Assembly (NCBI GenBank): GCA_022829145.1
Contig: CM040745.1
Span: 31,402,406-31,466,405, forward strand
Length of the DNA: 64,000 nucleotides
From: Albula goreensis
Taxonomy: Eukaryota > Chordata > Actinopteri > Albuliformes > Albulidae
Direction: 5' to 3'
Part shown: piece by piece, positions 40,506 through 48,638 of the stretch
Layout: every line of letters begins with the position of its first letter
Numbering within the stretch: position 1 is the stretch's first letter
The notes under the pieces: generated by a model
Told to the model about the DNA's origin: nothing
Databases searched by the model: none
Seen by the model: the letters and a program-made list of their open reading frames with translations, nothing else
Program-made: the position numbers and the translations under genes

Positions 40506-41369
40506 TTGTGACATTCTTCCTCATCTATATGACTTATCCCCGGAGTATACGTTAAATACTTAATGATTTCATCTGTGGCAAGTCCCCTGCATAACGTTTT
40601 TTACTCAACTGTACTGCAATGTATAACATACAGTACACTCAGTAAGTGTAACTAGTCATGTAAATATGTTCATTGCTGGAGCCCACAGCACATTGGGAAA
40701 TGAAAGACATTCATTCACGTTTCATATACCACGTAACAGTGATACACAAAAATCTGCGTAAAAGAACATTTTGACACCACGCGCTTAGCTATGTAAATTA
40801 CATCGATACGCTATTATGTATTAAGTCAGAGATACAGTATACTGCGATGTTGACTACGATGATTGCTAAAGTAGTGCTAATTTTCTGCTTCCTGGAATTT
40901 GCATTGGAAGTGCTTCATAGTGCATCTGAAAACCGGTACGTGTGTGCGTGATCTACTTTTGAAAATTGCGATGTAAAAAGTACAATGTGTAATTTTGTTT
41001 TCCTGTGATCATGCAAGAGTACGGATCTGCGCACCTACACGATAGCCTCTTATAATTCAGAATCACTATGACAGTGAAATGTCTTCAATACGTTATTAAA
41101 TACATTAACTTAATTCTCGACATCGAATTCTCTTTCGATGACTTACTTTTTTTTATTATTAATTTTAATTAATCCATTGTAATTTAGATGTACGCTAGGG
41201 AAAACTTATGGCACGAAATTATAACGTTGCACTGATATGAGAGAACTGATACGCAAACGAATCTTCGAAAAGCAAAATAATGATACACTCTCAAGAAACT
41301 CACCTGCGCGCCCACTGAACTCCAGCACATAATGACTCTGGCGAAGTTCCAAAACAGAGACTTTATCAT
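15733..41369 (-). CDS. pth2r: Parathyroid hormone 2 receptor, complete 13-exon gene (class B GPCR)
   Basis: The product is a plasma-membrane receptor that in vertebrates binds TIP39 (PTH2), and in some species PTH, and couples through Gs to cAMP. Coding exons: 41304-41369, 34243-34342, 30923-31033, 30673-30777, 30436-30553, 29219-29402, 27827-27980, 24587-24647, 23908-23974, 19168-19262, 18452-18590, 17033-17074, 15733-16116. The sum is 1626 nt (541 aa plus stop), close to the roughly 550 aa I recall for mammalian PTH2R. Every junction keeps GT/AG and reading phase. Residues 1-22 are the signal peptide. The ectodomain has six Cys (45, 59, 68, 82, 99, 121) and sequons at N48, N102, N112 and N117. 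TM helices lie at about 142-166, 175-195, 232-260, 273-297, 310-338, 358-376 and 392-412, with the C231-C301 pair. WDGLICWP and IYCYCNGE mark the PTH-receptor family. The tail ([16 protein letters not shown], then LPGYV) matches PTH2R rather than PTH1R. The exon model is seen in sequence; ligand and signalling are family knowledge. Confidence 0.95.
17033..17074 (-). CDS. pth2r: pth2r exon 12: TM7 micro-exon
   Basis: A 42-nt exon encoding [14 protein letters not shown] (residues 401-414). This is the TM7 micro-exon conserved in class B receptors. Acceptor cctcttcag, donor GAG|gttagt. It is in phase 0 at both ends, so skipping it would keep the frame but remove half of TM7; in-frame skipping of the equivalent exon is known for other class B receptors. 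Confidence 0.97.
18452..18590 (-). CDS. pth2r: pth2r exon 11: TM6, ECL3, start of TM7
   Basis: 139 nt, residues 355-400. Encodes [20 protein letters not shown] (TM6 with the class B LVFGVHY motif), [16 protein letters not shown] (ECL3) and CELFFNSFQ, which enters TM7. Donor CAG|gtgtgt. Confidence 0.97.
19168..19262 (-). CDS. pth2r: pth2r exon 10: end of TM5 and ICL3
   Basis: 95 nt, residues 323-353 plus two bases of Arg354. Encodes [19 protein letters not shown] and [11 protein letters not shown], the TM5 end and the third intracellular loop, a G-protein contact region in this family. Acceptor atttcag, donor AG|gtaagg. It follows a 4.6 kb intron. Confidence 0.97.
20861..21075 (+). mobile_element. 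tRNA-derived SINE-like element in intron 9
   Basis: Has an A-box-like stretch (cacaatggttaggg), a B-box-like stretch (aggttgaattccc, 20917-20929) at tRNA spacing, then ttgtaccattgagcaggata and cttaccctgaattgc, a body sequence common in teleost SINEs. The B box is mutated, so this is likely an inactive old copy. The 3' boundary is approximate. Confidence 0.6.
23293..23317 (-). promoter_or_regulatory. CTCF-like motif with adjoining palindrome
   Basis: The reverse complement of 23293-23308 reads gcaccagggggtgtta, near the CTCF core. It overlaps the perfect palindrome ggtgctttagcacc (23304-23317). This is motif resemblance only. Confidence 0.28.
23908..23974 (-). CDS. pth2r: pth2r exon 9: ECL2 and start of TM5
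   Basis: A 67-nt exon starting with the last base of the split Arg codon, then [20 protein letters not shown] (residues 301-320) and Ile-Gly. C301 pairs with C231 across the extracellular face. Acceptor gactgcag, donor GGG|gtaagt. Confidence 0.95.
24587..24647 (-). CDS. pth2r: pth2r exon 8: TM4
   Basis: A 61-nt exon, too short to stand out as an open frame. Encodes [19 protein letters not shown] (residues 280-299) between split Gly and Arg codons. Acceptor attgcag, donor AG|gtgaga. Both phases match the neighbouring exons. Confidence 0.94.
25629..25654 (+). repeat. AAAT-rich low-complexity tract
   Basis: Imperfect taaa/taaat units within intron 7. Confidence 0.85.
26259..26275 (-). promoter_or_regulatory. 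CTCF-like motif
   Basis: The reverse complement reads gagaacagggggcagca, matching the strong AGGGGGCAG half of the CTCF core, with a weaker 5' part. Confidence 0.28.
27827..27980 (-). CDS. pth2r: pth2r exon 7: TM3, ICL2, start of TM4
   Basis: 154 nt, residues 229-279. Encodes GCKITV, with C231 forming the conserved ECL2 disulfide, then [20 protein letters not shown], the class B TM3 core, and [16 protein letters not shown] at the start of TM4. Acceptor catag, donor gtaagt. Confidence 0.97.
28399..28422 (+). repeat. (TATG)n microsatellite
   Basis: About six tandem TATG units in intron 6. Confidence 0.95.
29219..29402 (-). CDS. pth2r: pth2r exon 6: ICL1, TM2 and ECL1
   Basis: 184 nt, residues 167-228. 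It begins [14 protein letters not shown], including the TM2 histidine whose equivalent controls constitutive activity in PTH1R (family knowledge). It continues through TM2 into a long extracellular loop 1 ([10 protein letters not shown]...SQY), which is characteristic of PTH receptors. Donor TAT|gtgagt is strong. Confidence 0.96.
30436..30553 (-). CDS. pth2r: pth2r exon 5: TM1
   Basis: 118 nt, residues 128-166 plus a split Arg codon. Encodes the pre-TM1 stalk ([19 protein letters not shown]) and transmembrane helix 1 ending IIGYF. I chose the acceptor ctccag because an internal alternative (tttgcag) would drop residues conserved in the stalk and break the phase with exon 4. Confidence 0.95.
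30673..30777 (-). CDS. pth2r: pth2r exon 4: ectodomain end, three sequons
   Basis: 105 nt, residues 93-127. Contains C99 and C121, which complete the six-cysteine set, the sequons N102-G-S, N112-R-T and N117-Y-S, and the motif [15 protein letters not shown] typical of this family. Acceptor tttcctag; donor G|gtcagg is non-optimal. The intron before it is only 145 bp. Confidence 0.95.
30923..31033 (-). CDS. pth2r: pth2r exon 3: ectodomain core (WDGLICWP)
   Basis: 111 nt, phase 1 to 1, residues 56-92. It contains [14 protein letters not shown] and [13 protein letters not shown], the diagnostic hormone-receptor core of the PTH receptor family, with cysteines 59, 68 and 82. The donor is G|gtacga, weaker than average, but the phase and the family junction (Asn-Gly) support it. 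Confidence 0.95.
31034..34242 (-). other. pth2r: pth2r intron 2 (3.2 kb)
   Basis: AT-rich intronic DNA between exons 2 and 3. I saw no exon-like frame or clear repeat in it. The open frames present carry no recognisable motif. Confidence 0.85.
34243..34342 (-). CDS. pth2r: pth2r exon 2: start of mature ectodomain
   Basis: Acceptor cttccacag, donor gtgagt; 100 nt, phase 0 to 1. Encodes residues 23-55, containing [10 protein letters not shown], the N-terminal alpha-helix region, the first disulfide cysteine (C45) and sequon N48-V-S. A second AG four bases downstream could also serve as acceptor, but only the first keeps phase with exon 1. It is separated from exon 1 by a 6.96 kb intron. Confidence 0.88.
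35950..37150. other. GC-richer block in intron 1, probable unclassified repeat
   Basis: Composition shifts to higher GC, with overlapping domain-free open frames on both strands (for example 36110-36436 minus and 36280-36570 plus). This pattern is typical of a decayed transposable element, but I recognise no conserved motif and no termini. Confidence 0.35.
39206..39520 (+). other. Unassigned open frame with a membrane helix (possible terminal exon)
   Basis: The frame is open from 39170 to the TAA at 39518-39520. A plausible acceptor (cttttag-like context ending in tacag) precedes 39206. The translation starts CETACPK, then has a hydrophobic run ([16 protein letters not shown]) and a hydrophilic C-terminal part ([26 protein letters not shown]). 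AATAAA follows at 39797-39802. I do not recognise a family. It lies antisense within pth2r intron 1. It may be chance or a pseudogene fragment. Confidence 0.2.
40471..40505 (+). repeat. (ATT)n microsatellite
   Basis: Eleven to twelve uninterrupted tta units in pth2r intron 1. Confidence 0.97.
40847..40935 (+). other. Signal-peptide-like frame ending at a splice donor
   Basis: ATG at 40847 opens [18 protein letters not shown] and continues to SASENR, a classical n/h/c-region leader. At 40936 it reaches CG|gtacgt, a reasonable donor in phase 2; unspliced, the frame stops after 34 residues. It is antisense to pth2r, about 370 bp from exon 1. No downstream partner exon was recognised, so this may be coincidence. 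Confidence 0.18.
41304..41369 (-). CDS. pth2r: pth2r exon 1: start codon and signal peptide
   Basis: The exon encodes 22 residues (MIKSLFWNF...SSVGAQ) and ends at a strong donor, CAG|gtgagt, in phase 0, as exon 2 requires. It is a short hydrophobic leader with a small-residue cleavage motif (VGA). It is less hydrophobic than usual, with an Arg in the middle. The frame stays open upstream of this ATG with no other ATG seen, and the ATG context is weak. The sequence caacag directly before GTATG could also be an acceptor of a non-coding 5' exon. The assignment rests on phase, position and the leader-like sequence. Confidence 0.75.
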
Positions 41370-41650
41370 ACCTGTTGCTAATTGATTACCAATCCGTAGA
41401 AACAGTTCCGTATATACTTTAGATTTGAGAACAATAGCCCTTAAGAAGTTTCCTAAAATTAAACAGACTGACTTGTGCTTTACCCTATTGTATTTTCCAT
41501 CAAGTCATTCTCTTTAACGTGTCGACTGTAAAGCAAGTTTTCTTTACAAATATGTAGCACGATTCACTCAAACATCTTATATAAAAAGAAATCAGTCAAA
41601 AAGGAAACTAGGACAGTAAGTCTCTTTCAGCTGTGACGTGATGATCCAAA
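41370..41650 (-). promoter_or_regulatory. pth2r: Presumed pth2r promoter / 5' UTR region
   Basis: Sequence immediately 5' of the start codon. TATA-like strings occur at 41411-41416 and about 41571-41580. The first is too near the ATG for a normal leader, and the second also reads as a TATA box on the plus strand. No CpG island is visible. The call rests on position only. Confidence 0.25.
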
Positions 41651-44600
41651 GTTCTGGCTCCTGTGGTATTTATGATGACAATCCAATGATGCGAACGCAT
41701 AATAAACACGTCTCCAGTAGCCTGTACCGCTACTTTCCTCTCTCAGTATAAAACATCCTACTGTATTAATTTAACCGATTATCGCTCCTGCATCTTCTCC
41801 GGCTGCTGCATTATCACTACGATGTGTGCATCATTGTGATTGCAGTGTGGCAAAGGGCAAACTAGAGTGGAGTGTGAAAAAATTAATAGCTTCTGTGCCT
41901 GGTAGCAACATTCTGCACTGAGTTGAAATTCATTCTTTTCAGAGGTGAGAGAAGAAAAACGTCTACGCACCAGCCCTTGTTAGCACGGAACATCGCCTGA
42001 ACATAGTCTTGCTGAAGATGCCCACCTCTTCACTTACAAATTCCTCCGCCTCCCCTCCATCAACTCTCAAGTGCTACCGAAAGTAACACAAACTTAAGAA
42101 AATGTACGAAGCGTCCTTGTTGTAACGCATGCATTACGTAAACTACTAATAAGCTAGTAAATTCACGTGTACATTTAATTTGCTTTAAATAGTTTCATTT
42201 GAGATAGGAGATGTAAAAGTGCTGAAGTGTGATGTTTTTAAATTAAAGGGCTAGTTATGAATTGTCAAAAATGTAAACCTTTGTAGTAAAATCCCAATCG
42301 AATAGTCTTGGTCCTCCCAAAACGAAGACTGAAATGTTTGAACACGATGTAATTCTAAAATCTAAGTTCTTTTCCGTTGCGCAGACTCTTCCAGATGACA
42401 GCAAGGCTAGTTAGTACTTTCTGCGCTAGCACGATTCCCACTCCCATCAAGCATCCTTAAGTAGTACCGCACAAAAGCACGCAAAAAAGACATGCATTTG
42501 TTGAAATATTGCAGTCGAGGGTCTAGCTTACTTTCATGTTTAAAAAATATTCAAAACAGGTAAATAATTAATACAAATTAATAATTTAAACACGGACAGC
42601 TTAAGATAGCGACACGTAGGTGGGTCTGTGTATTTCAAAAGCTATTATACATTTTCATTGAAAAATGAACAATACGTTTACCTTTTGAACACATGCCTGT
42701 TAATCACACAAAAGGTGATTAATCATATAAAAGACTTACTAAAACTCTCCAGTGTTTCAGTGTAATTAAAACGATGCAAACGGGAAAAATAACCCAAAAA
42801 TACTTTGGACTAGTGGCAGGTAAGTGTCAAAGCACCTGTCTGATATCTGTCTCATTGTTCACTGGCTATAGTAAGATTAAAGTATGTTGGTTCTATGAAT
42901 TTTGCAACAATTGTAATCAACTTCCCTGTATTATTTTTTTTTCCCATTTTTGTTTTCTTATTTTCATTAACTCTTCCAACCATTTTTTTATTTGGTATAA
43001 TATATTTTTGGACAATCACTGGCTCAATTGTGAAGTAGCTTGGTTTTTATGAAATATTTGATTGTTATGGTCCAGAAACCATAGAACTTAAGCCATTCAT
43101 TTACTAATCAGGAGCTCACATTTAAATGTCTGTATGGTACATTTTAATGTCTGTATGCTTATTCCGGAGAGATCCTTAGCAATTCTCTAGGCCATAGTTA
43201 GCACATATCAAAATGGATGAAAGTCAGTGGGTTACTTCCAGGAACTCCAATCAAAAGCGAGCTGTGTTGTATTTTCCTCCCGAGACAAATCGCACATATT
43301 GACACGGCTAGGGGATACGCATAACTTTTTCCCACATCTTCCTTCCACTCGCTGAGAGATCTCCTGGGTCTTTTAGCACCCCAGAAATAAGGTCACACAA
43401 TAATTGTCAAATCAGCTGCTCAGCCTATGGTAATAATCTACATACACCACAGGCTTTTTCAACAAGATCACAGGTCCTCACTGTCTGAAGTTCTGCAGTC
43501 TGAAGTTTAAAAGTGTTTAGCTGCAGAAAGACCTTTCTTAGCGTAATTGGCCGGTTACATTGAAAGGTTTCTCTGCTCGGTAGCCTGTTGCTTCGGTAAC
43601 CATTCAGTCATGAGAGCTGTCAAAACCCATCCAGAAATGTGTCCACTGAATTTACACTGATATGGGGGAAGTTTAATCAAAGTTTCACAAAATAAAAATG
43701 AAATAATCATGTTACTACAAGATAAACTGACATATGCTCTGAAAATCAACAAGAGTGCAATACCGCACTGTATTGATTTTTCCATCTCTACACAGGTAAC
43801 GCACCCTAACAGCAGCTTGAAATGGGGAATCTTCATTTTTGTTCTCCTGCTGTGCAACAGGATTAGATTTGGATGAGGCTGAGGGGGAATTATAACCACT
43901 GATCAAGGTGAAAACATGAGAGATTGAAAAATAGAGAAGGGTTTGATTTTTCCATCTTTTCTCCAGGCTCATTTTAAAGATACCCTACAGAAAAAATGTC
44001 ATGTTCCTGTGTTTAGTATAGTACCTGCATTACCATGTGAAGTATGTGATGCATTTTATTATACATGGATCAAGAACTGTGAACACTGCGCTGTTTTACA
44101 GGTAACTGAAATGAATGGTTTACATTACAACTGGGCATCATTTCAATAGACCAATCATATTTTATCTTCTATCTTCCCTCCCACATACAGCTGTTCATTT
44201 TGGAGGCTGATATCTGCATGCTGTTTTTGTCTATTCATGGTCTACTGAAAGAGTCTGTGTAGATTCAGTATGTCTCTCTGTTAACAACAATGTTCTTATT
44301 TGAAAGTTTATGTCAAATTCTAATGGAGACTGTCAGCCTTCATTCTACAAGCCAAACTATTACTGTTTATCAGATTTTGGGTTGTATTGAGACATTCATC
44401 ACCGTGTAAAAACCAGCGCTAGATCCAAACATAGTTTTGTGTAGCATCATCAATAATAGTTGACAATGGTACCCGCCTTCTTCTGCAGGCTACAATTGAA
44501 CTTGACTTCTCAATGTGTTTTATGTATGAACCTCTCTTTCTGAAAATATACGCCAGCTATTTCATTTTGCCTCATCCAGTCACAATTAGTTAGTTCGACT

Positions 44601-47600
44601 TTATTGTCCCCAAAGGGAAATTCTTTTCCACAGCAATATACCGCACCAGAAATAGAGTATATATACAATACCTGAATAGCTGAAATGAGATGTTTTGAAC
44701 CAAAAACACAAGTGGAAATAAATTTTACCTCATAGAAAAAGGAGTATCAAATTGCAGCCTCTGAATCATTGTTAAGTTTAAAAGGGATAAGGTGTGTTTC
44801 TATTGTTCAAGTTCTGCCAATGTTTCAATTGCTGGTAGCTACAAAACAAGAGTAGCCATTTTAAAAGCAATAAGGTGATAATTATGCATGCAATGGATTC
44901 AATCTAATGATTGTAGTTCTGTTGATTGGACCGTGACACTTTCAGGGTAACCTGGAGCTTTCAGTAATCGGATCACAGCTAGTCCCAAGTGGTTTGGTTG
45001 AATGAGATTGTGCAGTATGTTGCTCTCTTCTTTTTGCCTGAGCCCAGGATGAGAAAGGTTTAGCTCTGTATGTGGGATCTTCTCTCAGACGCTTTGAAGT
45101 GTTGTGAGAGGGAGGTTCCCAGAGATTTTCATACTGATGGAGGCTACTTACATTCTGCTGCACCTGATTCTGTGGTTTGCATGTACTTGTGGCTTTTTTC
45201 CTGCCAGAAACAGGACAATTAGTCAGTGGCTCAGAAATGATATGGATTTTTTGACACAAAATCAAACTCCAGTGAAAGGCAGCACCATAGATTTTACTGG
45301 TATTTTATTCCTGCAGAGTATTTCATCATTGGTAACGTGTTTAGAATACATCAGATATGACCTGAATGACACTTAACTAGAGTGATATCTGGTAATGTGA
45401 CTGGGAATAATCACTTGGCATATTAGTAGATTGCTCTTATCAGTAAAGCGCACTGGACAAAACATAGAGACAAAGAGACTGGAGAAAGTGATGAATATCA
45501 CAGGATATTCATCTTTTGTAAGTACAAAAGATGGACAAACAATGGACTGACTGACAGTATTTGCAGAATGACAGGAAGACTACAGTGACCACCAGGTTTT
45601 TTTCACAGAAGGGATATTGGAACAATGAAATTCTTGAGAAATCAAAGGTCTCAAGAGAAAGAAAAAATATAATACCAGTATTAATGAGCTCTTTCCCTTT
45701 TCACATTAAAGATTACAATCTGAATTAATATCTAAAAGATATAAACAGTACAACCTTAATCTGTGAAATGTTATCAATTAATTTATGAGTGCTTGTACTG
45801 AATATAGACCCTGGTCTATAGGACAGGCCCTTTATTATATTGCTTATTAAGAGTTATATCTGAAGGGTGATTGATTCACTAGTCACTCTTTCCATACCTC
45901 CCAGAGCATAAGAGGAATGATGAAGCATAAGATGAAACTCCCTCTCATTCTCTGACAGACTTTGGGATAAATTCATAATACATGACTGTACATTACTGCA
46001 CTCTACCATTTGGGAAATTGTCACAGTTGATTTCTGTGCATAATTGTATTAATTCTGTTACTAGTTATGCCCAATTTGGCTTGGCATGCACAGCAAAAAA
46101 TGTTCTTTGTTTGAATGGAGAGAGCAAAGCAGCCCATTTGTAAGCAGCACTTGATCAGGTCTCTAAATTAGACTGCATTACACTGAGTGTGAAACAGTCA
46201 TATTAGTGAATCAGTCCATGCTATAAAAAAGGAATCATTCATGTAGGGGAGAATTGGGTTGGTTGTCACACTTTTTACTTTAATTTTAATTCCTCAAACA
46301 CTGAATCCTTTAAAGATTTCCTTTCAATGTGTAATGGAAGCCTGAAGTGTCAGGTATGAATTGAATGACCTCAGTCTCCTTAAGCTTATTCTGATCAAAA
46401 GACATGGACTGTCAAAAACATCGTGTGCACTTGTGACAACCATCCCCATGGTGGGGCTGGTAGTCCACACTATGGGGTTGGCTGTCCCTATGTCATTGTA
46501 ATGGGGAAAAATAAAAAAGGGAGACAATCTTAAAAATGTATTTAAAAAGTTTAATTTCACTGAAATGCAACAACCTTGCACATCTCCTGAAACGAGAGGA
46601 TGTCAACAGGAAAAAATATTGCTGTGCATACATTATTTATGCTTACATAACCATACAAAGAACAATAACACTAAACTCATCGTTAGTTACAGAATTTTTC
46701 ATCTCATTCCACTTTGCACTCACTATCACATTCAGAGTCACAGTTCCTGCCTGCCTGAGATTTTGTTATTGATCCTGGCTGGATACATGCAGTAATATGT
46801 TTATGAAGGTGGTCACCTTTACATATGGAATTCATTCTCTGCTGAGTGGTTTGACTGTCATACAAAAATGTAATCCAGGTGTGAGTTGTATAGCCCAACT
46901 AAGATGAATCCACCTGTTAATTCTGATTAATGCATGTGATGATCAATTAGGGAATTAATACTTGTTAATTGTTGAATTCATTCCAGAAAAGATTTGCATG
47001 ATGGTAAGTGAAGAGTTTACCCATGGTCATGAAGTATCATAAAGTAAACCAATGATTGTGCAGAAAAAATATGCTTCTAGTCTGCCTAATTTAATTTCAT
47101 TTATTTATTTTTTTACTTTGGCGTGGGTGTCTACAGAATTAGCATTTTTTTAGCGCAACTGGATTCAACTGGCCACAGTTTTTAGTTCCCATCCAAGACT
47201 GGTGAAAGAACCGTTTTATTTTGGAGCTGCAGGTGGTAAATCCGATTGAACCATATTATCCTTTACATTTCGCCCTCGCATTTGTTGATCATGAGAGGAC
47301 TTAACAAAAAATGAAAAATCTGTCAGATGAACAAAAAATAAAAAGCAATCAAACTATTTCACTTCAAGCAAAACAAAACAAATGAAAGTAATCTGCCACA
47401 GATACACTGATGCATATATTAGATTTTATCTCTCAAAAGTTTTCTCTGGTCAGGTTAAGTTATTTATCAGACTTAATCTGATACTTAATGTTTTTCATAA
47501 ATGAGCCATTTGACGGAAAAAAAATTAATGCATAATTTAACCTCATTACCAGATTTTTACGATTATCAACAGATAAAGTGGGGTTTAGGATCTCATTATT

Positions 47601-47721
47601 TTAATTCCATCCAAACCTAAACAGCCTCCAGCCTCAGCGCATGCAGATTTACATATACAAAATAATTTTGAAAATAGTTATGACTGTTCAAAGCAAATTC
47701 TCATGAGCTGACAGCACAAAC
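41651..47721. other. Sequence 5' of pth2r, no gene recognised
   Basis: AT-rich. Open frames at 43555-43972 minus and 44942-45265 minus have no domain I recognise. A short dispersed repeat is at about 44.6 kb. Nothing further is supported. Confidence 0.65.
44586..44660 (+). repeat. Teleost dispersed repeat fragment (ctttattgtcccc type)
   Basis: The string gactttattgtccccaaagg followed by gaaattcttttcc and cacagcaa matches a repeat tail seen very commonly across teleost genomes. The family is not assignable by eye. Confidence 0.5.
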
Positions 47722-48638
47722 CGCAGCGCAGCACAGGGTGGTGTTCACCAGACTGCCATCGCAGCGCAGCACAGGGTGGTGTTCTCAAGACTGCCATCGC
47801 AGCGCAGCACAGGGTGGTGTTCACCAGACTGCCATCGCAGCGCAGCACAGGGTGGTGTTCACCAGACTGCCATCGCAGCGCAGCACAGGGTGGTGTTCAC
47901 CAGACTGCCATCGCAGCGCAGCACAGGGTGGTGTTCACCAGACTGCCATCGCAGCGCAGCACAGGGTGGTGTTCTCAAGACTGCCATCGCAGCGCAGCAC
48001 AGGGTGGTGTTCACCAGACTGCCATCGCAGCGCAGCACAGGGTGGTGTTCTCAAGACTGCCATCGCAGCGCAGCACAGGGTGGTGTTCACCAGACTGCCA
48101 TCGCAGCGCAGCACAGGGTGGTGTTCACCAGACTGCTATCGCAGCGCAGCACAGGGTGGTGTTCACCAGACTGCCAGCACAGGGTGGTGTTCTCAAGACT
48201 GCCATCGCAGCGCAGCACAGGGTGGTGTTTACCAGACTGCCATCGCAGCGCAGCACAGGGTGGTGTTTACCAGACTGCCATCGCAGCGCAGCACAGGGTG
48301 GTGTTTACCAGACTGCCATCGCAGCGCAGCACAGGGTGGTGTTTACCAGACTGCCATCGCAGCGCAGCACAGGGTGGTGTTCACAAGACTGCCATCGCAG
48401 CGCAGTACAGGGTGGTGTTTACCAGACTGCCATCGCAGCGCAGCACAGGGTAGTGTTTACCAGACTGCCATCGCAGCGCAGCACAAGGTGGTGTTTACCA
48501 GACTGCCATCGCAGCGCAGCACAGGGTAGTGTTTACCAGACTGCCATCGCAGCGCAGCACAGGGTGGTGTTCACCAGACTGCCATCGCAGCGCCGCACAG
48601 GGTGGTGTTTACCAGACTGCCATCGCAGCGCAGCACAG
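47722..48638 (+). repeat. 38-bp minisatellite, 24 copies
   Basis: Head-to-tail units of 38 bp built from cagggtggtgttcaccagac plus tgccatcgcagcgcagca. I counted 24 units. One (copy 12, near 48170) lacks 10 bp. Variation sits mainly in the ttcaccaga / ttctcaaga / tttaccaga segment. Because 38 is not a multiple of three and the unit has no stop in any plus frame, all three frames stay open for hundreds of codons. The array is GC-rich in AT-rich flanks. There is no splice or start evidence for coding. Confidence 0.98.

Larger units (their letters stand above)
34343..41303 (-). other. pth2r: pth2r intron 1 (about 7.0 kb)
   Basis: Mostly AT-rich non-coding DNA. It includes a GC-richer block at about 35.95-37.15 kb with open frames on both strands, a 17-base A run (37514-37530), an ATT microsatellite (40471-40505), and two unassigned plus-strand open frames (39206-39520 and 40847-40935) that are listed separately. 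Confidence 0.85.

Noticed and set aside
41411..41416. TATA box for pth2r
   Set aside because: It is only about 45 bp upstream of the start codon, which would leave almost no leader; the AT-rich background makes chance occurrence likely.
47722..48638. CRISPR-like array
   Set aside because: The units are contiguous 38-bp tandem repeats with no unique spacers, in a vertebrate genome.
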